Shown here one piece after another: positions 42,631 to 54,044 of a stretch of DNA of 64,000 nt. The position numbers were made by a program, and so were the translations under genes. Below the pieces are notes generated by a model. The model was not told where the DNA came from and did not search any database. It worked only from the letters and a program-made list of their open reading frames with translations. This stretch comes from Maniola hyperantus (lineage: Eukaryota > Arthropoda > Insecta > Lepidoptera > Nymphalidae): the NCBI RefSeq assembly GCF_902806685.2, contig NC_048560.1:1032492-1096491 (forward strand). Direction: 5' to 3'. Position 1 is the stretch's first letter, and the number at the start of each line of letters is the position of its first letter.

Positions 42631-43585
42631 CAGGGTGTAACCTGAACGCTGGCAAAAACGAAAACAGGTGATAGTCAGCGATATGATACCACCGAAAAAA
42701 AAACAGTAGGTACCCTTATTATATATGCGAAAGTGTGTTTGTTTGTTGGTTTGTTGGTTTGTCCTTCAATCACGTCGCAACGGTGCAACGGATTGACGTG
42801 ATTGCATGGGTATAGATAGTGACATAGGCTACTTTTTATTTCGGAAAAGCAAAGAGTTCCCACGGGATTTTAAAAAACCTAATTCCACGCGGACAAAGTC
42901 GCGGGCATCACGATTCAAATTCACGATTGCAAATAAAACATCTGACTGATGCTAGAGGTCAACGAACGTTCCGGAAGTAGGCCACTCGGAGTCAATGCCA
43001 CGTCGTAGGCGGGGCATTGACCCGAGTTTTGCACGCTATACATTGCGGGGTTGAAAAATACTAAATCGCTAAAACTACAAAATGAGACAAATGGTTATTG
43101 GTATTCCGTATTGCATTTGTGTTTAGATAGTATAACTTATTGTATATGCGAAAGTGTGTTTGTTTGTTGGTTTGTCCTTCAATCACGTCGCAACGGTGCA
43201 ACGGATTGACGTGATTGCATGGGTATAGATAGTGACATAGACTATTTTTTATTCCGGAAAAGCAAAGAGTTCCCACGGGATTTTAAAAAACCTAATTCCA
43301 CGCGGACAAAGTCGCGGGCATCACGATTCAAATTCACGATTGCAAATAAAACATCTGACTGATGCTAGAGGTCAACGAACATTCCGGAAGTAGGCCACTC
43401 GGAGTCAATGCCACGTCGTAGGCGGGGCATTGACCCGAGTTTTGCACGCTATACATTGCGGGGTTGAAAAATACTAAATCGCTAAAACTACAAAATGAGG
43501 CAAATGGTTATTGGTATTCCGTATTGGATTGTGTTTAGGTAGTATATAACAATAACGCTAAGTTTTTGCTAGCGTTCTGGTTACG
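42631..43585 (+). mobile_element. Family I element with D1 insertion and tandem duplication
   Basis: Left end cagggtgtaacctgaacgct; right end gctagcgttctggttac, where the terminus is lost into D1 sequence at 43586-43621. A D1 copy (42715-42915) sits inside, and a 421-bp block of D1 plus family I interior is repeated from 43143. Confidence 0.7.
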
Positions 43586-43788
43586 TAAATCCACGCGGAC
43601 GAAGTCGCGGGCATCATCTAGTAAGTTATATGTTCAGAATAAGTATTTTTTTAATGTAGCCGTAAGTGTTATTTTTGTAATGTAAGTAGCTGTAAGTTAA
43701 CCTAATAAATAAAATAAAATTTATGATCAAACGAACTTACCTGTAAGTGAAGTTCGATCCAAATTATGCGAGCAAGCTTCATTCGACG

Positions 43789-43926
43789 CGATTTGGGGTT
43801 TTACTTATTGTAGCAACACTTTCTAGCCACCGGCCTTCACGTTATTTGTAGTAGGGAAAAAATAATTTACGTATGGTATCACTATTGTGTTCGCCATCTT
43901 GTAGACATCCCTGCATTGACTCATTA
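43789..43926 (+). repeat. DIRS left inverted terminal repeat
   Basis: Matches the reverse complement of 48932-49070. Outside it, 43721-43788 is a left-only end that contains a hairpin (gaacttac at 43733 pairing with gtaagtgaagttc at 43743). Confidence 0.9.
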
Positions 43927-44089
43927 GTTTAAAGCTAGTTAGGTACCTGAAAATAAAATAATACCCTGGGGCAATACCTATTTATGATGTTATTATTTTT
44001 ACATGACGTATGTAGGTATGTATGCATAGGGAGGGTCAAATACGATCATGCGTATTATATTTTATCATTACTAGATTAGGGTGGGTTCT

Positions 44090-44217
44090 CCCAAATCGCG
44101 TCGAATGAAGCTTGCTCGCATAATTTGGATCGAACTTCACTTACAGGTAAGTTCGTTTGATCATAAATTATGCTTCACAAGCTTCATTCTAGCGATTTGG
44201 GGTTTTACTTATTGTAG
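44090..44217 (+). repeat. DIRS internal complementary region
   Basis: Its first half complements 43721-43790 and its second half complements 49050-49094, meeting at cataaattatgc near 44165. It templates joining of the two ends during replication. Confidence 0.9.
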
Positions 44218-44451
44218 ATGTTTATAGCTGTTCATAGTAAAAATAATACATTAAAGAAATAGGTAGGAACGACGGTCCCTGTGTGGTATAAAATGACACA
44301 CTAAAAAGTATCTTATTATATATTATTTTTATTGATTTTCTTCATAGAAGTGAAATAATCATTGATTTTATGATCACAAAAAAAAAAAAAACCATGATAA
44401 AGTAAAGTTTCAGGTCTTATAACTACATTACAAACAGATTACCTACTTAAT

Positions 44452-45479
44452 TTAATCACAATTATTATTATTGTTCGTAAGAGTGGATCGAGCAAATGAA
44501 TTTTGATCGTTAACAATCTCCTTATTATAGAATTTTGCAAAAACTCCCGATGATTCACTCCAACCAGCTGTCTTTTTTATAACATCAACACTGACTCCAA
44601 TTCTATTGGCAGATGAAGTAGATGCATGGCGAGTGCTATGCGCGCTGAAAATCGATATATCAACGCCACTTTTACCCAAAATGAACTTTATCCAATGACT
44701 TATAGTCTGAGATGAAACCTCCTGATGAGGTCTTTTATAACTTAAGAATAATCGTTCTTGGTTATTTACACGTAAAGGTGCAGTTTTATTCAAATAAGCA
44801 ATGATGCTTAATGCTGGACAAATCTCAGGCTGGGGAGTGAAGAAAGGGAGTCTTAATACAGGTTGATTTGTGTTAAGTCCAGAAGTCTTTATAAGATCCG
44901 GTATTTTAATAATAACTTCACCACCCTGGTTTATAACAACATTACTGATTTTGATAAGGGAGATGGTCTGGACACGATGAGCTGTTACTAAAGCAATAAG
45001 TGTGACTGTTTTCTTTGACAAATCTTCTAAACTTAATGTATGGTTGGGCCAGAATTGGCTTAAATAATTTAAAACAATATTAGGTTCCCACACTATATCA
45101 TATTTAGGTGTGGGAGGTCGTAACCTATATACTCCCTTCATGAATCTTTTTATCCTATTATCATCTATGGAATTTCCCATTAACAAACTAATTGCTGCTT
45201 TATGCGAGTTAATAGTGCCATATCGTACTCCCTGATCAAAAAGTTGACTAAGGTAATGTATTATTTCCGGAATAGATGCAGAATGATAGCATATGTTTTT
45301 AACCTCACAATACTTAATCCATGATTTAATACAGCCATCATATTGCTTGTACGTACTATCCGTCATTGATGATAGCATGATATCCACAGATCTTGAGGAA
45401 AGTTGTCGTCCTAGTAGTGTCTCCCTGACAATCTCACGGCAATCAGTTCTAGTGAACTGTGCAGATTGTGATGAATTCT
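44452..45479 (-). CDS. DIRS tyrosine recombinase (integrase)
   Basis: The core frame has its first ATG at 45378 but stays open upstream to a strong acceptor, CTCCTTTCAG, ending at 45480, which overlaps the end of the RT frame. Catalytic residues are visible: Arg in TAHRVQTI, HSTRH for the H-x-x-R box, GWS, and Tyr in AKFYNKEI. It would integrate circular double-stranded intermediates. The N-terminal exon and donor are not identified. Confidence 0.9.
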
Positions 45480-47300
45480 GAAAGGAGATACGAGCAATTC
45501 TTTATTTGGGCGAAAGTATATTTCCTTAGAGATTTTGATCTTTTTATATAATGGATACCAAGGCTGTGTTTTCCAATTTGGTATTACAACAATACCTTCA
45601 GCTTTATCATCTATAATTTTTCGTATCATTTTTAATACCATGGAAAAAGGAGGAAAAGCATAAAAATTAAGATGAGTCCATGACAATGTGAAAGCATCAA
45701 TTGCCCAAGCTTCAGGATCTGGCTTCCAGGAAACATAAATGGGACATTTTTTATTATTTCTAGAAGCAAACAAATCAATGCTAGGTTGTTTTAGTGACAG
45801 AATAATTTCCTGAAAGGCATAGTCTGCAAGTTCCCATTCTGTCTCTTGGAATTTCATTCTAGACATTGCGTCTGCTTCCACATTGTCTTTGGAGCTGATA
45901 TATGATGCAAATATGAAAATTTTTCTATGTTCACACCATTGCCAAATTTGACGAGTAATTTTTTCCAGGTGTGCATACTGTACGCTACCCATCTTATTAA
46001 TACATGCTATAGCTGTAGTATTATCTATACGTAAAAGAATCTCCGTATTAGTAAGATGTTTAGCATAGACCTTTAAAGCAAAGAAAGCTGCTTTAAGTTC
46101 TAATAAGTTTATATGTTGCATTCTTTCCTCCTCGGTCCAAAAACCATAGACTTTATTCTTATTACAGTATGCTCCCCATCCCGTAAGAGAGGCGTCTGAG
46201 AATATTTCACACCCATAATGATGAGTTCGTACTTTAGCATAATCGTTCATTATGTGTCTTAACCACCATAACAAATCCTCATGCAATGTATTTGGAAGTT
46301 TTACGATCTGATCATATGAAGGATTTTCCACTAAACATAAAAATTTAAATCTTTCAAAAATCTTGGTATATAACCAGGAATAATCTATAGCAGGGCAGAC
46401 TGATATCAACATACCAACAAATCTAGCATAATTACGTAAACTACATATTTCTGTATTTAAGAATTTCAAAATTAATTTTTGAATCTTAAGCCTCTTCTCT
46501 TCGGGTAGTTTCAATACCATCTTTTGAGAGTTAAATATGAAACCTAAATATTTACATTCTCTTTTAGGTGTTAAGCAACTCTTTTCATAATTTATTATAA
46601 ATCCCAGATTTTCGAGCGTGTTTTTAATAAATAAAATATTTTTATTGCACTCTAAATATGATTTACCAAAAATCATTATGTCATCTAGATAAATAACTGT
46701 TAGTATATTATTTGACCTGAAGTACTCCATTACTGGTTTCAATAATTTTGTAAAAACATAAGGTGCCGTCGCCAGCCCGAACGGTAAACAATTATATGCA
46801 TAAAGTGTATCATTAAATTTGAACTTTAAATATTTTCTATATGATACATGAATCGGCAATAAGTAATAGGCATCTTTCAGGTCAATAGAAGCCATGAAAC
46901 AACCTGGAAACATAATTTTGGTTGCAGTACGATAATCTTCTAATTTAAAATGTTCTGTTTTAATAAACTTATTTAAACATTTTAAATTCAAAATAAACCG
47001 TTTCTCTCCATTAGGTTTCGGCACTAAAAAGACACTAGAGACAAATTCCTCTTTCTCATGATTACATTCCGAAATTGCATTGATATTCAATAATTTTTGT
47101 ATACATTTATTAAATTCCAGTAATTCCTGGTTTGAATGTGAAATAGTATACGGTATATCACCACGACTAGGCGTAGAAATAAATGGAATTTCATAACCGT
47201 CTAACCAGCCTAATATAAGCGGGTCGCTAGTTATATTTTCCCACTGTTGAGAGAAGCAAGACAATCGCCCTGCATAACGTACCTCGTAGTTACTGTTCAA
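45411..47300 (-). CDS. DIRS reverse transcriptase / RNase H / methyltransferase-like polyprotein
   Basis: Open for 629 codons. The RT has YLDD at residues 204-207. RNase H shows its four acidic residues (D369 in FSDASLTGWGAY, E401 in LLELKAA, D426 in RIDNTTA, D477 in VEADAMS). Residues about 505-590 (DLFASRNN, FYAFPPFS, VIPNWKTQPWYP) match the Dam-like methyltransferase remnant of DIRS elements. There is no ATG near the start: the frame opens on TTG overlapping the gag TGA, and the first Met is about residue 130, inside the RT. Expression therefore needs frameshifting, re-initiation or splicing. Confidence 0.92.
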   Translation of the reverse strand: MNSNYEVRYAGRLSCFSQQWENITSDPLILGWLDGYEIPFISTPSRGDIPYTISHSNQELLEFNKCIQKLLNINAISECNHEKEEFVSSVFLVPKPNGEKRFILNLKCLNKFIKTEHFKLEDYRTATKIMFPGCFMASIDLKDAYYLLPIHVSYRKYLKFKFNDTLYAYNCLPFGLATAPYVFTKLLKPVMEYFRSNNILTVIYLDDIMIFGKSYLECNKNILFIKNTLENLGFIINYEKSCLTPKRECKYLGFIFNSQKMVLKLPEEKRLKIQKLILKFLNTEICSLRNYARFVGMLISVCPAIDYSWLYTKIFERFKFLCLVENPSYDQIVKLPNTLHEDLLWWLRHIMNDYAKVRTHHYGCEIFSDASLTGWGAYCNKNKVYGFWTEEERMQHINLLELKAAFFALKVYAKHLTNTEILLRIDNTTAIACINKMGSVQYAHLEKITRQIWQWCEHRKIFIFASYISSKDNVEADAMSRMKFQETEWELADYAFQEIILSLKQPSIDLFASRNNKKCPIYVSWKPDPEAWAIDAFTLSWTHLNFYAFPPFSMVLKMIRKIIDDKAEGIVVIPNWKTQPWYPLYKKIKISKEIYFRPNKELLVSPFRIHHNLHSSLELIAVRLSGRHY

Positions 47301-48825
47301 TAGCGCTGCTGTCTCTGACGTCGAGGGGGCGGCGGCGGGCTGCGGCGGTAGTGTCGCTGGCGGCTGCTTGTTGCCACCGTTGCTGGTGCTGCACGATCCT
47401 GCAGTCGTTGTTTCCCCATATAAGAACGTGCAGCTGTTTTCCGATACGGGGTCCTCTGGTTTAAAGACTTGACATTGCTAGGTGTAGCTGTCATAGTATT
47501 CTTGTTTGAATTAGAGAAGGGTGTCTTATTTGGTATGACCTTTAAAATCTGCCCAGATCTATTAATACCCTGGGCTGTCTTGAGTTTTTCTGATATATTG
47601 TCACCAAAAAGATACTTCCCTGGTACTGTGTCCATAACTATGTCTTTCATCTTATTATTTATTGAATTTATGATATGTGTTCTTCTCCTCTTGGTTTCAA
47701 GTTGATATAAGTCGCATAAAATGCGACAGGCATCGCTAATCGGTCTTAATAAGGCTGATTTTATTTCAATATTTTGTAAATTCTTATCGGGATCGTTTAC
47801 TATCGAGTCTACCGATTTGCCAAGAGCAGACAATGCTATCCCGGTCTGCTTCTGTCTGTGAAATATAGCGAAATCTCGTTTCACTAGAGGCTCTGTTAAT
47901 GCTGCCTTTACTTCGGGATTTAGGATTGGCGGTATCAATATTTCTAAATTATTAGGTATAGGATATAATTTGATTAGGTCTTTTTTAATGTCTTCTTTTA
48001 AACCCTTCTGCAAAATCTCCTGCCACCTAGTGGCAATATCCCTATGTATAGGTAGTCCTAATTCACTATTATTCTCAGGGGCGTCACCCAACAATGAAAG
48101 AATTGAACCATCTAGTTCAGGGTCAGTACTTCCCTCCAGACCTGCGACTGCAGAATCGGCACCACCGTCTTGCAAAACTGTCGTTTCGACAGCTGTTCCA
48201 GGTAATGCCGTCGCTGACACGATATCTGGACGTTCATCGTCATGTACGGCCGTGGTGTCAAAATAAACCGACAAAGGATCACATAATGCGTCATTCTCCG
48301 ACTGATTGACATCTGAAAAAACGTACGAAACGTTTTCTATTTCTTCTTTTGTTAAAACCAAAAGTAAGGTGGGTACCCACTTCAAATGAAAAATAAAAAT
48401 TATTATGAAGTGGGTAAGTAAATAAAGTAAGAGCTTGTAAAACTTAAATTTGATGGAGCAAACCCAAGGTGGAATCTCGCATCATAGTATTCATAAAAGG
48501 CGTAAAAATGAAGGAGTAAACCCATAGCGGAGTCTCGCATCATATTATAGTGTAATGGCGTAATTATGAAGGAGTAAACCCATAGCGGAGTCTCGCATCA
48601 TATTCATAAAGGTGTAAAAATGAAGGAGAAAACCCAAAGCGGAGTCTCGCATCATAGTATTGTTTAATGTCGCAATTATTGCGAATGATACTTACCGTTG
48701 TTTTCGTCACTTGAGCTGGAAGGTAAACGCATTATACGTCTTCTTGTTGGTGCCAATTTCTTTTCCAATTTTCTTATTTTCTTCCTAATTTTTGCCTCCT
48801 CTTCCTGTGCTTTCCGTTTTCCCAT
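47297..48825 (-). CDS. DIRS gag-like protein (probably two exons)
   Basis: The large frame runs from 48345 or above to TGA at 47297-47299. A good first exon lies upstream at 48696-48825: ATG, then MGKRKAQEEEAKIRKKIRKL, a basic coiled-coil start, ending SSSSDENN before the donor GTAAGT. It joins in phase 1 to AAAAG|AAGAAATAG at 48345, continuing EEIENVSYVFSDVNQSEND. The middle part has LPIHRDIATRWQEILQKG and GIALSALGKSVDSI, like gag of other DIRS elements; the C-terminus is Arg/Pro-rich, probably nucleic-acid binding. If unspliced, the frame would have no good ATG except near 48385. The splice is inferred. Confidence 0.8.
48451..48687 (-). repeat. Four tandem about 58-bp units in the DIRS leader/intron
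   Basis: Four units share ggagtaaacccatagcgg followed by agtctcgcatcata, with alternating spacer types. They lie between the gag first exon donor and the gag acceptor. Confidence 0.8.
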
Positions 48826-48931
48826 GATGAAACTTCTTTATAATCTTGAAAAACTGCTTCAAAAACCCTAATATTATAATATAAATTTTGAAAAATAATT
48901 CTGCGTGCGAAGGCCTCGAGCACGAAAATGT

Positions 48932-49070
48932 TAATGAGTCAATGCAGGGATGTCTACAAGATGGCGAACACAATAGTGATACCATACGTAAATTATTTTT
49001 TCCCTACTACAAATAACGTGAAGGCCGGTGGCTAGAAAGTGTTGCTACAATAAGTAAAACCCCAAATCGC
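48932..49070 (-). repeat. DIRS right inverted terminal repeat
   Basis: Partner of 43789-43926. The right-only outer end continues to about 49094. Confidence 0.9.
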
Positions 49071-49779
49071 TAGAATGAAGCTTGTGAAGCATAATAAAAC
49101 TTAACAGAATCTTTGCAGTGTGGACCGCGGAAAGACAGAGCTTGGCGTCGCCCCTGAGCTTTCTTATGAAGCCCATTGAGTTAGCGACTATGTCTCGGAT
49201 TTTCCTTTCACAGAACACTGAAAATAATCCGTTCCCTCAGGGTGGGATAATCCATTTTCCTTAAGAGCGCAGACAGATTTTTCTCTATATTTAAAACAGT
49301 TCCAATAATTCTTCAAGGATGCGGAGTCTGCATACACGAGGATAAGTAAAAAAAATGGAAAAATGTGGCCTGAATCGATTTCAAAATGTCATTGAATTTC
49401 AGATCAATGAGAATTAATCGATTCAGTCATTCAGAATTTCACTGTAAAAATCGATTTCTTGGAAATCGGGTTTCTTGTTTGAATAAAACAATTTAGAATT
49501 AAGTGGGTGACCGTTTATTACTTAATTGTGATTTTTTTTCGTTTACTAATAATTAAATATACTAGCAGGAAAGCTCAGCTCATCAGCTTTTGCTGTCAGG
49601 AAAATTTAGATAATCTATAGATTATAGATATATAAAATTCAAAGTCCTGACTAACTGACTGACTGACTTATATACCTAATATCAAAGACATGAAATTTGG
49701 AGGGTACCTAGGTATGTCCTTTGTAAAGAGTAGGTGTCCACTGAGAAAGGATTTTTTCGAAATTCTACGTTGACTACCT

Positions 49780-49905
49780 AACTTGACTCTGTCACACATG
49801 TTTATATGACGTTTTGTCGGTCTCAACGACAGAGACAATGCTCTACAAATCTGCTATCTCCTTATAAAGGTCGATATACATTACTTTCTGCCGTCTACTA
49901 CTACT
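49780..49905. mobile_element. MITE family G, partial
   Basis: tatgacgttttgtcggtctc to cattactttctgccgtctac. Confidence 0.55.
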
Positions 49906-50204
49906 AGAACTACTTTGTATCCCGGAAAGTCAAATAGATTCCACAGGATATTTGAAAACCTAAATCGAACGAAATTGTGGGCATTATCTAGTTTATAATA
50001 AGTAGTGATTAGAATTCTCAGCCCATGTAACAACTTGGAGAAATATCGAGAAAATCTATGTCGAAGAAGAATTATTAAAGAAGACATTAAGTAAAATCGA
50101 TTCAAATATATTCATTCCGATATCCGATTACTCGCTGCGATCTGATATGAAATTACAATACTATCTTTTGTTGCGAAATACATTCTACTAGGTATTGTAT
50201 AGTC

Positions 50205-50515
50205 CGCGACAGGTCGAGATGGCAATCGGGGCATGAGGCGGGGGGACGCCCCGCACACCCGCACGTCACCCGTGCTCGCCTGCACCGCGTTAGCACGGGG
50301 GCTATGCGGGTGTGCGGTGCGCCTGTCTGTCTGTCTGCTAGCTTTTCGTGGCCCATCTATTCAACCGATTTTGATGAAATTTGGTACAGAGATAGCTTGC
50401 ATCCCGGAAAAGGACATAGGCTACTCTTTATCCCGGAAAATCAAAGAGTTCCCACGGGATTTTCAAAAACCGAAATCAAAGCGGACGCAGTCGCGGGAAT
50501 CATCTAGTCTAGTAT
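50205..50515 (+). mobile_element. Family F MITE (truncated) joined to D1 Helitron-like fragment
   Basis: Family F from cgcgacaggtcgagatggca to about 50310, D1 from 50325 (gtctgtctgtctgctagctt) to gcgggaatcatctagt. Confidence 0.55.
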
Positions 50516-50564
50516 AAGTTTTTTTAACCGCTTTTAAATAACAGAAGCCGTGCGTCGTGAACGT

Positions 50565-50995
50565 GATAGCTTAGTGCTTAAGACGTCCGTTTCCTATTCG
50601 GGAGGTTGGGGGTTCGATCCCGGGCACGCATCTCTAACTTTTCGCATTTATGTGCATATTAAGCAATTAAATAACACTTGCTGGAAAACATCGTGAGGAA
50701 ACCTGCATGCGTGAGAGTTCTCCACAATATTCTCAAAGGTGTGTGAAATCTGCCAATCCGCACTTGGCAAGCGTGGTAGACTATGACCTAACCCTTCAAC
50801 CAATCATGAAATGCGGTCAAATCATGATCAACCTTCCAAAGGGTTGATCATGATGGTGCACAGATAACATCAAACGAGTCTCAAGGAGTCGCTGGATGTC
50901 GGCAGCCCAAGACCGTGGCGCATGGAAGTCCATACAAGAGACCTATGTCCAGCAGTGGACGTCTATTGGTTGATGAAGATGATGATGATGATGAA
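50565..50995 (+). mobile_element. SINE-C then RTE-like LINE 3' tail
   Basis: SINE-C at 50565-50860 (gggttcgatcccgggcacgc). RTE-like tail at 50880-50995 (cagcagtggacgtctattgg, gatgatgatgatg). Confidence 0.65.
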
Positions 50996-51474
50996 ATCTA
51001 AAATTGTACGTGGAAAAATTCATTCAAAATCATGTAGGTACACGTTTAGGTATACCCAAGAACTAATCTAATCACTAAATCAAGTCGTTAGTTTCGTTTA
51101 CAATATCTTTCAACGGTGCATGCGTATTTTCCGGTTCAATGTAAACAAAATGTTAACAATTAGTGTAAATATTTTAGTTTTTAAGAAAAATAGAGTAAGC
51201 GCGTTGAAAGATCTGCGATATGTCTGCGGGGGCCATGTTAAACAACATTCATTTGGCATTTTTTTGGAATTGGGGCCACGAAACTGGCGAGCGTAGATAG
51301 CATCGTCATTTTGGAACCCTCGTAGCTTTAGTTTTAAGTTTGCGTTATAATTATCACCACTATATCTTACAAATCTAACACCATACCAGACCATCAATAA
51401 GAGTAATTTATTACCTATTTTGAATAAATCATTTGACTTTGACTTTGACTTTGACTTATTCTAATCTAATCTAA

Positions 51475-51640
51475 ATCAGCCTGTGCTGTCCCACGTCTGG
51501 GCAAAGGCCTCCCTCCGATCCTTCCACAATTTTCTATTTCGTGCCTCTTTAGGCCACGTAACTGTAAATTTATCTAATTCATCACGCCAACGTCGCCTCG
51601 GCCGACCACGCTGGCGTTGATGATTCTGGGGCGTCCAAAA
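51475..51640 (-). mobile_element. LINE 3' coding fragment
   Basis: Minus strand reads RGRPRRRWRDELDKFTVTWP, then NRKLWKDRREAFAQTWDSTG, the C-terminus of an RTE-type reverse transcriptase of a second subfamily. Confidence 0.6.
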
Positions 51641-51679
51641 AGTTTGACTTATTCCTTATTTTTTTTTTTATTTAAGGGA

Positions 51680-52115
51680 AACCTCAAAAGAAAATAAGGC
51701 ACCCTTATAGGACCACTTTGTTGTCTGTCTGTCTTTTATGTCTATCAAAAAACCTATAGGGTAGGTACCTACTTTCCGATGACCTGGAATCATGAAATTT
51801 GGCGAGTAGACAGGTCTTACAGTACATACACATAAGGGAAAAATCTGAAACCCGTGAATTTGTGGATATGTATCTGAATTTAAAAAAAAAAACAATATAT
51901 ATATAATATATATATATTTAAAAAAAAAATTAAAATGTATTCATGAACAAATAATTAGTGTTTTCCGTTTTTAAGTCAAGATTAGTATACCAAGTGGGGT
52001 ATTTAAAACAGATTTTTATTTATATTTATGCATACCTAATAGTTTTTGATAAGATTGTGCAAAAAGTCGTAAAAATACGACTGTAGTACGGAACCCTCGG
52101 TGCGTGACTCGAAAA
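51680..52115 (-). mobile_element. Family E repeat, diverged
   Basis: Reverse orientation: aaggcacccttataggacca to cggaaccctcggtgcgtgac. Confidence 0.6.
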
Positions 52116-52154
52116 TGATGTTTTTCTTCCTTTTCTTATGCTTATGCTAGCTTA

Positions 52155-52255
52155 TGCTAGTTGCACTATTGTCGTACTCCTTGTACGTGGTGGGGTTTGA
52201 CCTGCCAACCTTTCGGATTTCAGTCGACTCTTTTAACCGTTGAGCTATTGAGGCT
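52155..52255 (-). mobile_element. SINE-B fragment
   Basis: ttgcactattgtcgtact and ccgttgagctattgaggctc. Confidence 0.6.
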
Positions 52256-52490
52256 CTGATCGCCAGCCTGTAGAGATGTACAGTTGAATACTTATAAGCA
52301 CATACTCATCATACCAAACAAGTTGTAATTAATAGTAGATTATTCAACATGGGGGTAATGTAATGTCTTACGTCACGGGCACCGGGATAAATCCCAAGCA
52401 TAACGAGGGAGTCCAGAGTAGCTCCCGAGCGTAGCGAGGGTGTACTGCATCTAAAATCCTGAGTGAAGCATGGGGTTTAGGGGCGCCCAA

Positions 52491-52740
52491 GAGGTTTAGA
52501 CTAGCAAGAACTTCTTGCAAGTTATTCTGCAAGTACTTGCAGAACTGTTTACACTACGAGCAATATTGTAAATGTACATACATTTGTGTCTTGCGGCAAG
52601 TCCAGCAAGTTACAAAACTTGCGGAAGTGATTGTTTACACAGTAGAAATAACTTGCGAAAGTCAACTTCTGCAAGTTTTGTTGCTAATCTTGCTTAATAC
52701 AATCCCCAAGTTCAAAACTCTACTTTTCACACCTCGCAAG
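52491..52740. mobile_element. MITE-like family O
   Basis: gaggtttagactagcaagaa left; gttttgttgctaatct and cacctcgca right. Confidence 0.55.
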
Positions 52741-52987
52741 ACAATAAAACCAAAATCTTCGTATTCGTAATTTGGCATAATATAAAGGACCTAAGGATAC
52801 CTATTATTATCTAAGATTAAAACAAGATGACATGGAAATTTGTCGTTTTTTACAAGACTTTTTACAAGATCGCTACTTTCATAGCCCTATGCAATCCGAG
52901 GAAAGTTAAAGTTTCCATTGAGTTTGTAATTATTCTAAATCAAGAGTTTTGCGGTCACGTTACTGTTCAGATTATGGCCTAAGAGCC

Positions 52988-53928
52988 AGCGCGTGCCAGA
53001 CCTTCCTTATTTTATAAAAGCTGAAAGTTTCTCTGCGTTTTGTCCCCAACACTGGGAGGAACGTTTGTTCGGATGTTTGTTTGAATCATGGCTGGTGGCT
53101 TTGCGAGATAACAGATAATAAAGGCGTTAAAAATATTACGTTTTTTTTTATTTATTCAGATACAAGTTAGCCCTTGACTGCAATCTCACCTGGTGGTAAG
53201 TGATGATGCAGTCTAAGATGATAGCGGGCTAACCTGGAAGGGGTATAGCAGTTTTTATTAAACCCATACCCCTTTGGTTTCTACACGGCATCGTACCGGA
53301 ACGCTAAATCGCTTGGCGGCACGTCAAAGTGTAAAGTCTATTTTTTTCTTTAGGATAGATTAGAAATGACGTCATGCATTGCCAGACACTTGTACGACGG
53401 CAACCGACTGCCATACGTCTTCATTTTAACGTTTAAGAGTGTCTGGTAGGGGTTTCCTCTACACAGTCTACACTGTGTCTGGCAATTCATATCGTGATTT
53501 CAAATACTACTCCAAAGAAACTATAAAAAACTAGCTGATGCCCGCGACTTCGTTCGCGTGGAATTAGGTCTTTAAAAAATTCCGTGGGAACTCTTTGATT
53601 TTCCGGGATAAAAAGTAGCCTATGTCCTTCCCCGGGATGCAAGCTATCTCTGTACCAAATTTCGTCAAAATCGGTTAAACGGTTAAGCCGTGAAAGCTAG
53701 CAGACAGACAGACAGACAGACACACTTTCGCATTTATAATATTAGTATGGATTGACTTTATACTTTGACGTAAGACTTTTTACATCTTTATTACCTGTTA
53801 TCTCCCAAAGCCACCATTATCCATACAAACATCCAAACAAACGTTCCTCCCAGTAGTCTTAGTGTTGGGGACAATACGCAGATAAACTTTCAGCTTTTAT
53901 AAAATAAGGAAGGTCTGGCACGCGCTGC
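52988..53928. mobile_element. Element with about 155-bp terminal inverted repeats, nested
   Basis: Arms 52988-53142 and 53770-53928 (agcgcgtgccagaccttcct and complement) enclose a SINE-A 3' part (53145-53325, minus) and a D1 copy (53530-53755, minus). Confidence 0.7.
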
Positions 53929-54044
53929 CTCTTTCTCTATTATGGAAAGCACCGTTGAGCGAAAGATTTACGCTTCGTCGAAAGGTGCGGGAGAAATTTA
54001 GTTGTTTTAAATATGTATGTTCGGAATTCGGGAGTTTACCAATG

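Larger units (their letters stand above)
43721..49094 (-). mobile_element. Complete DIRS-type tyrosine-recombinase retrotransposon
   Basis: Inverted terminal repeats of about 138 bp (43789-43926 and 48932-49070) look identical by eye. The internal complementary region at 44090-44217 is the reverse complement of the left outer end followed by that of the right outer end, the hallmark of DIRS circle-junction replication. Frames run minus: gag, RT/RNase H/MT-like, then recombinase. There is no target-site duplication, as expected for recombinase-mediated integration. All three coding regions are free of stops, so the copy looks young and possibly competent. Confidence 0.93.
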
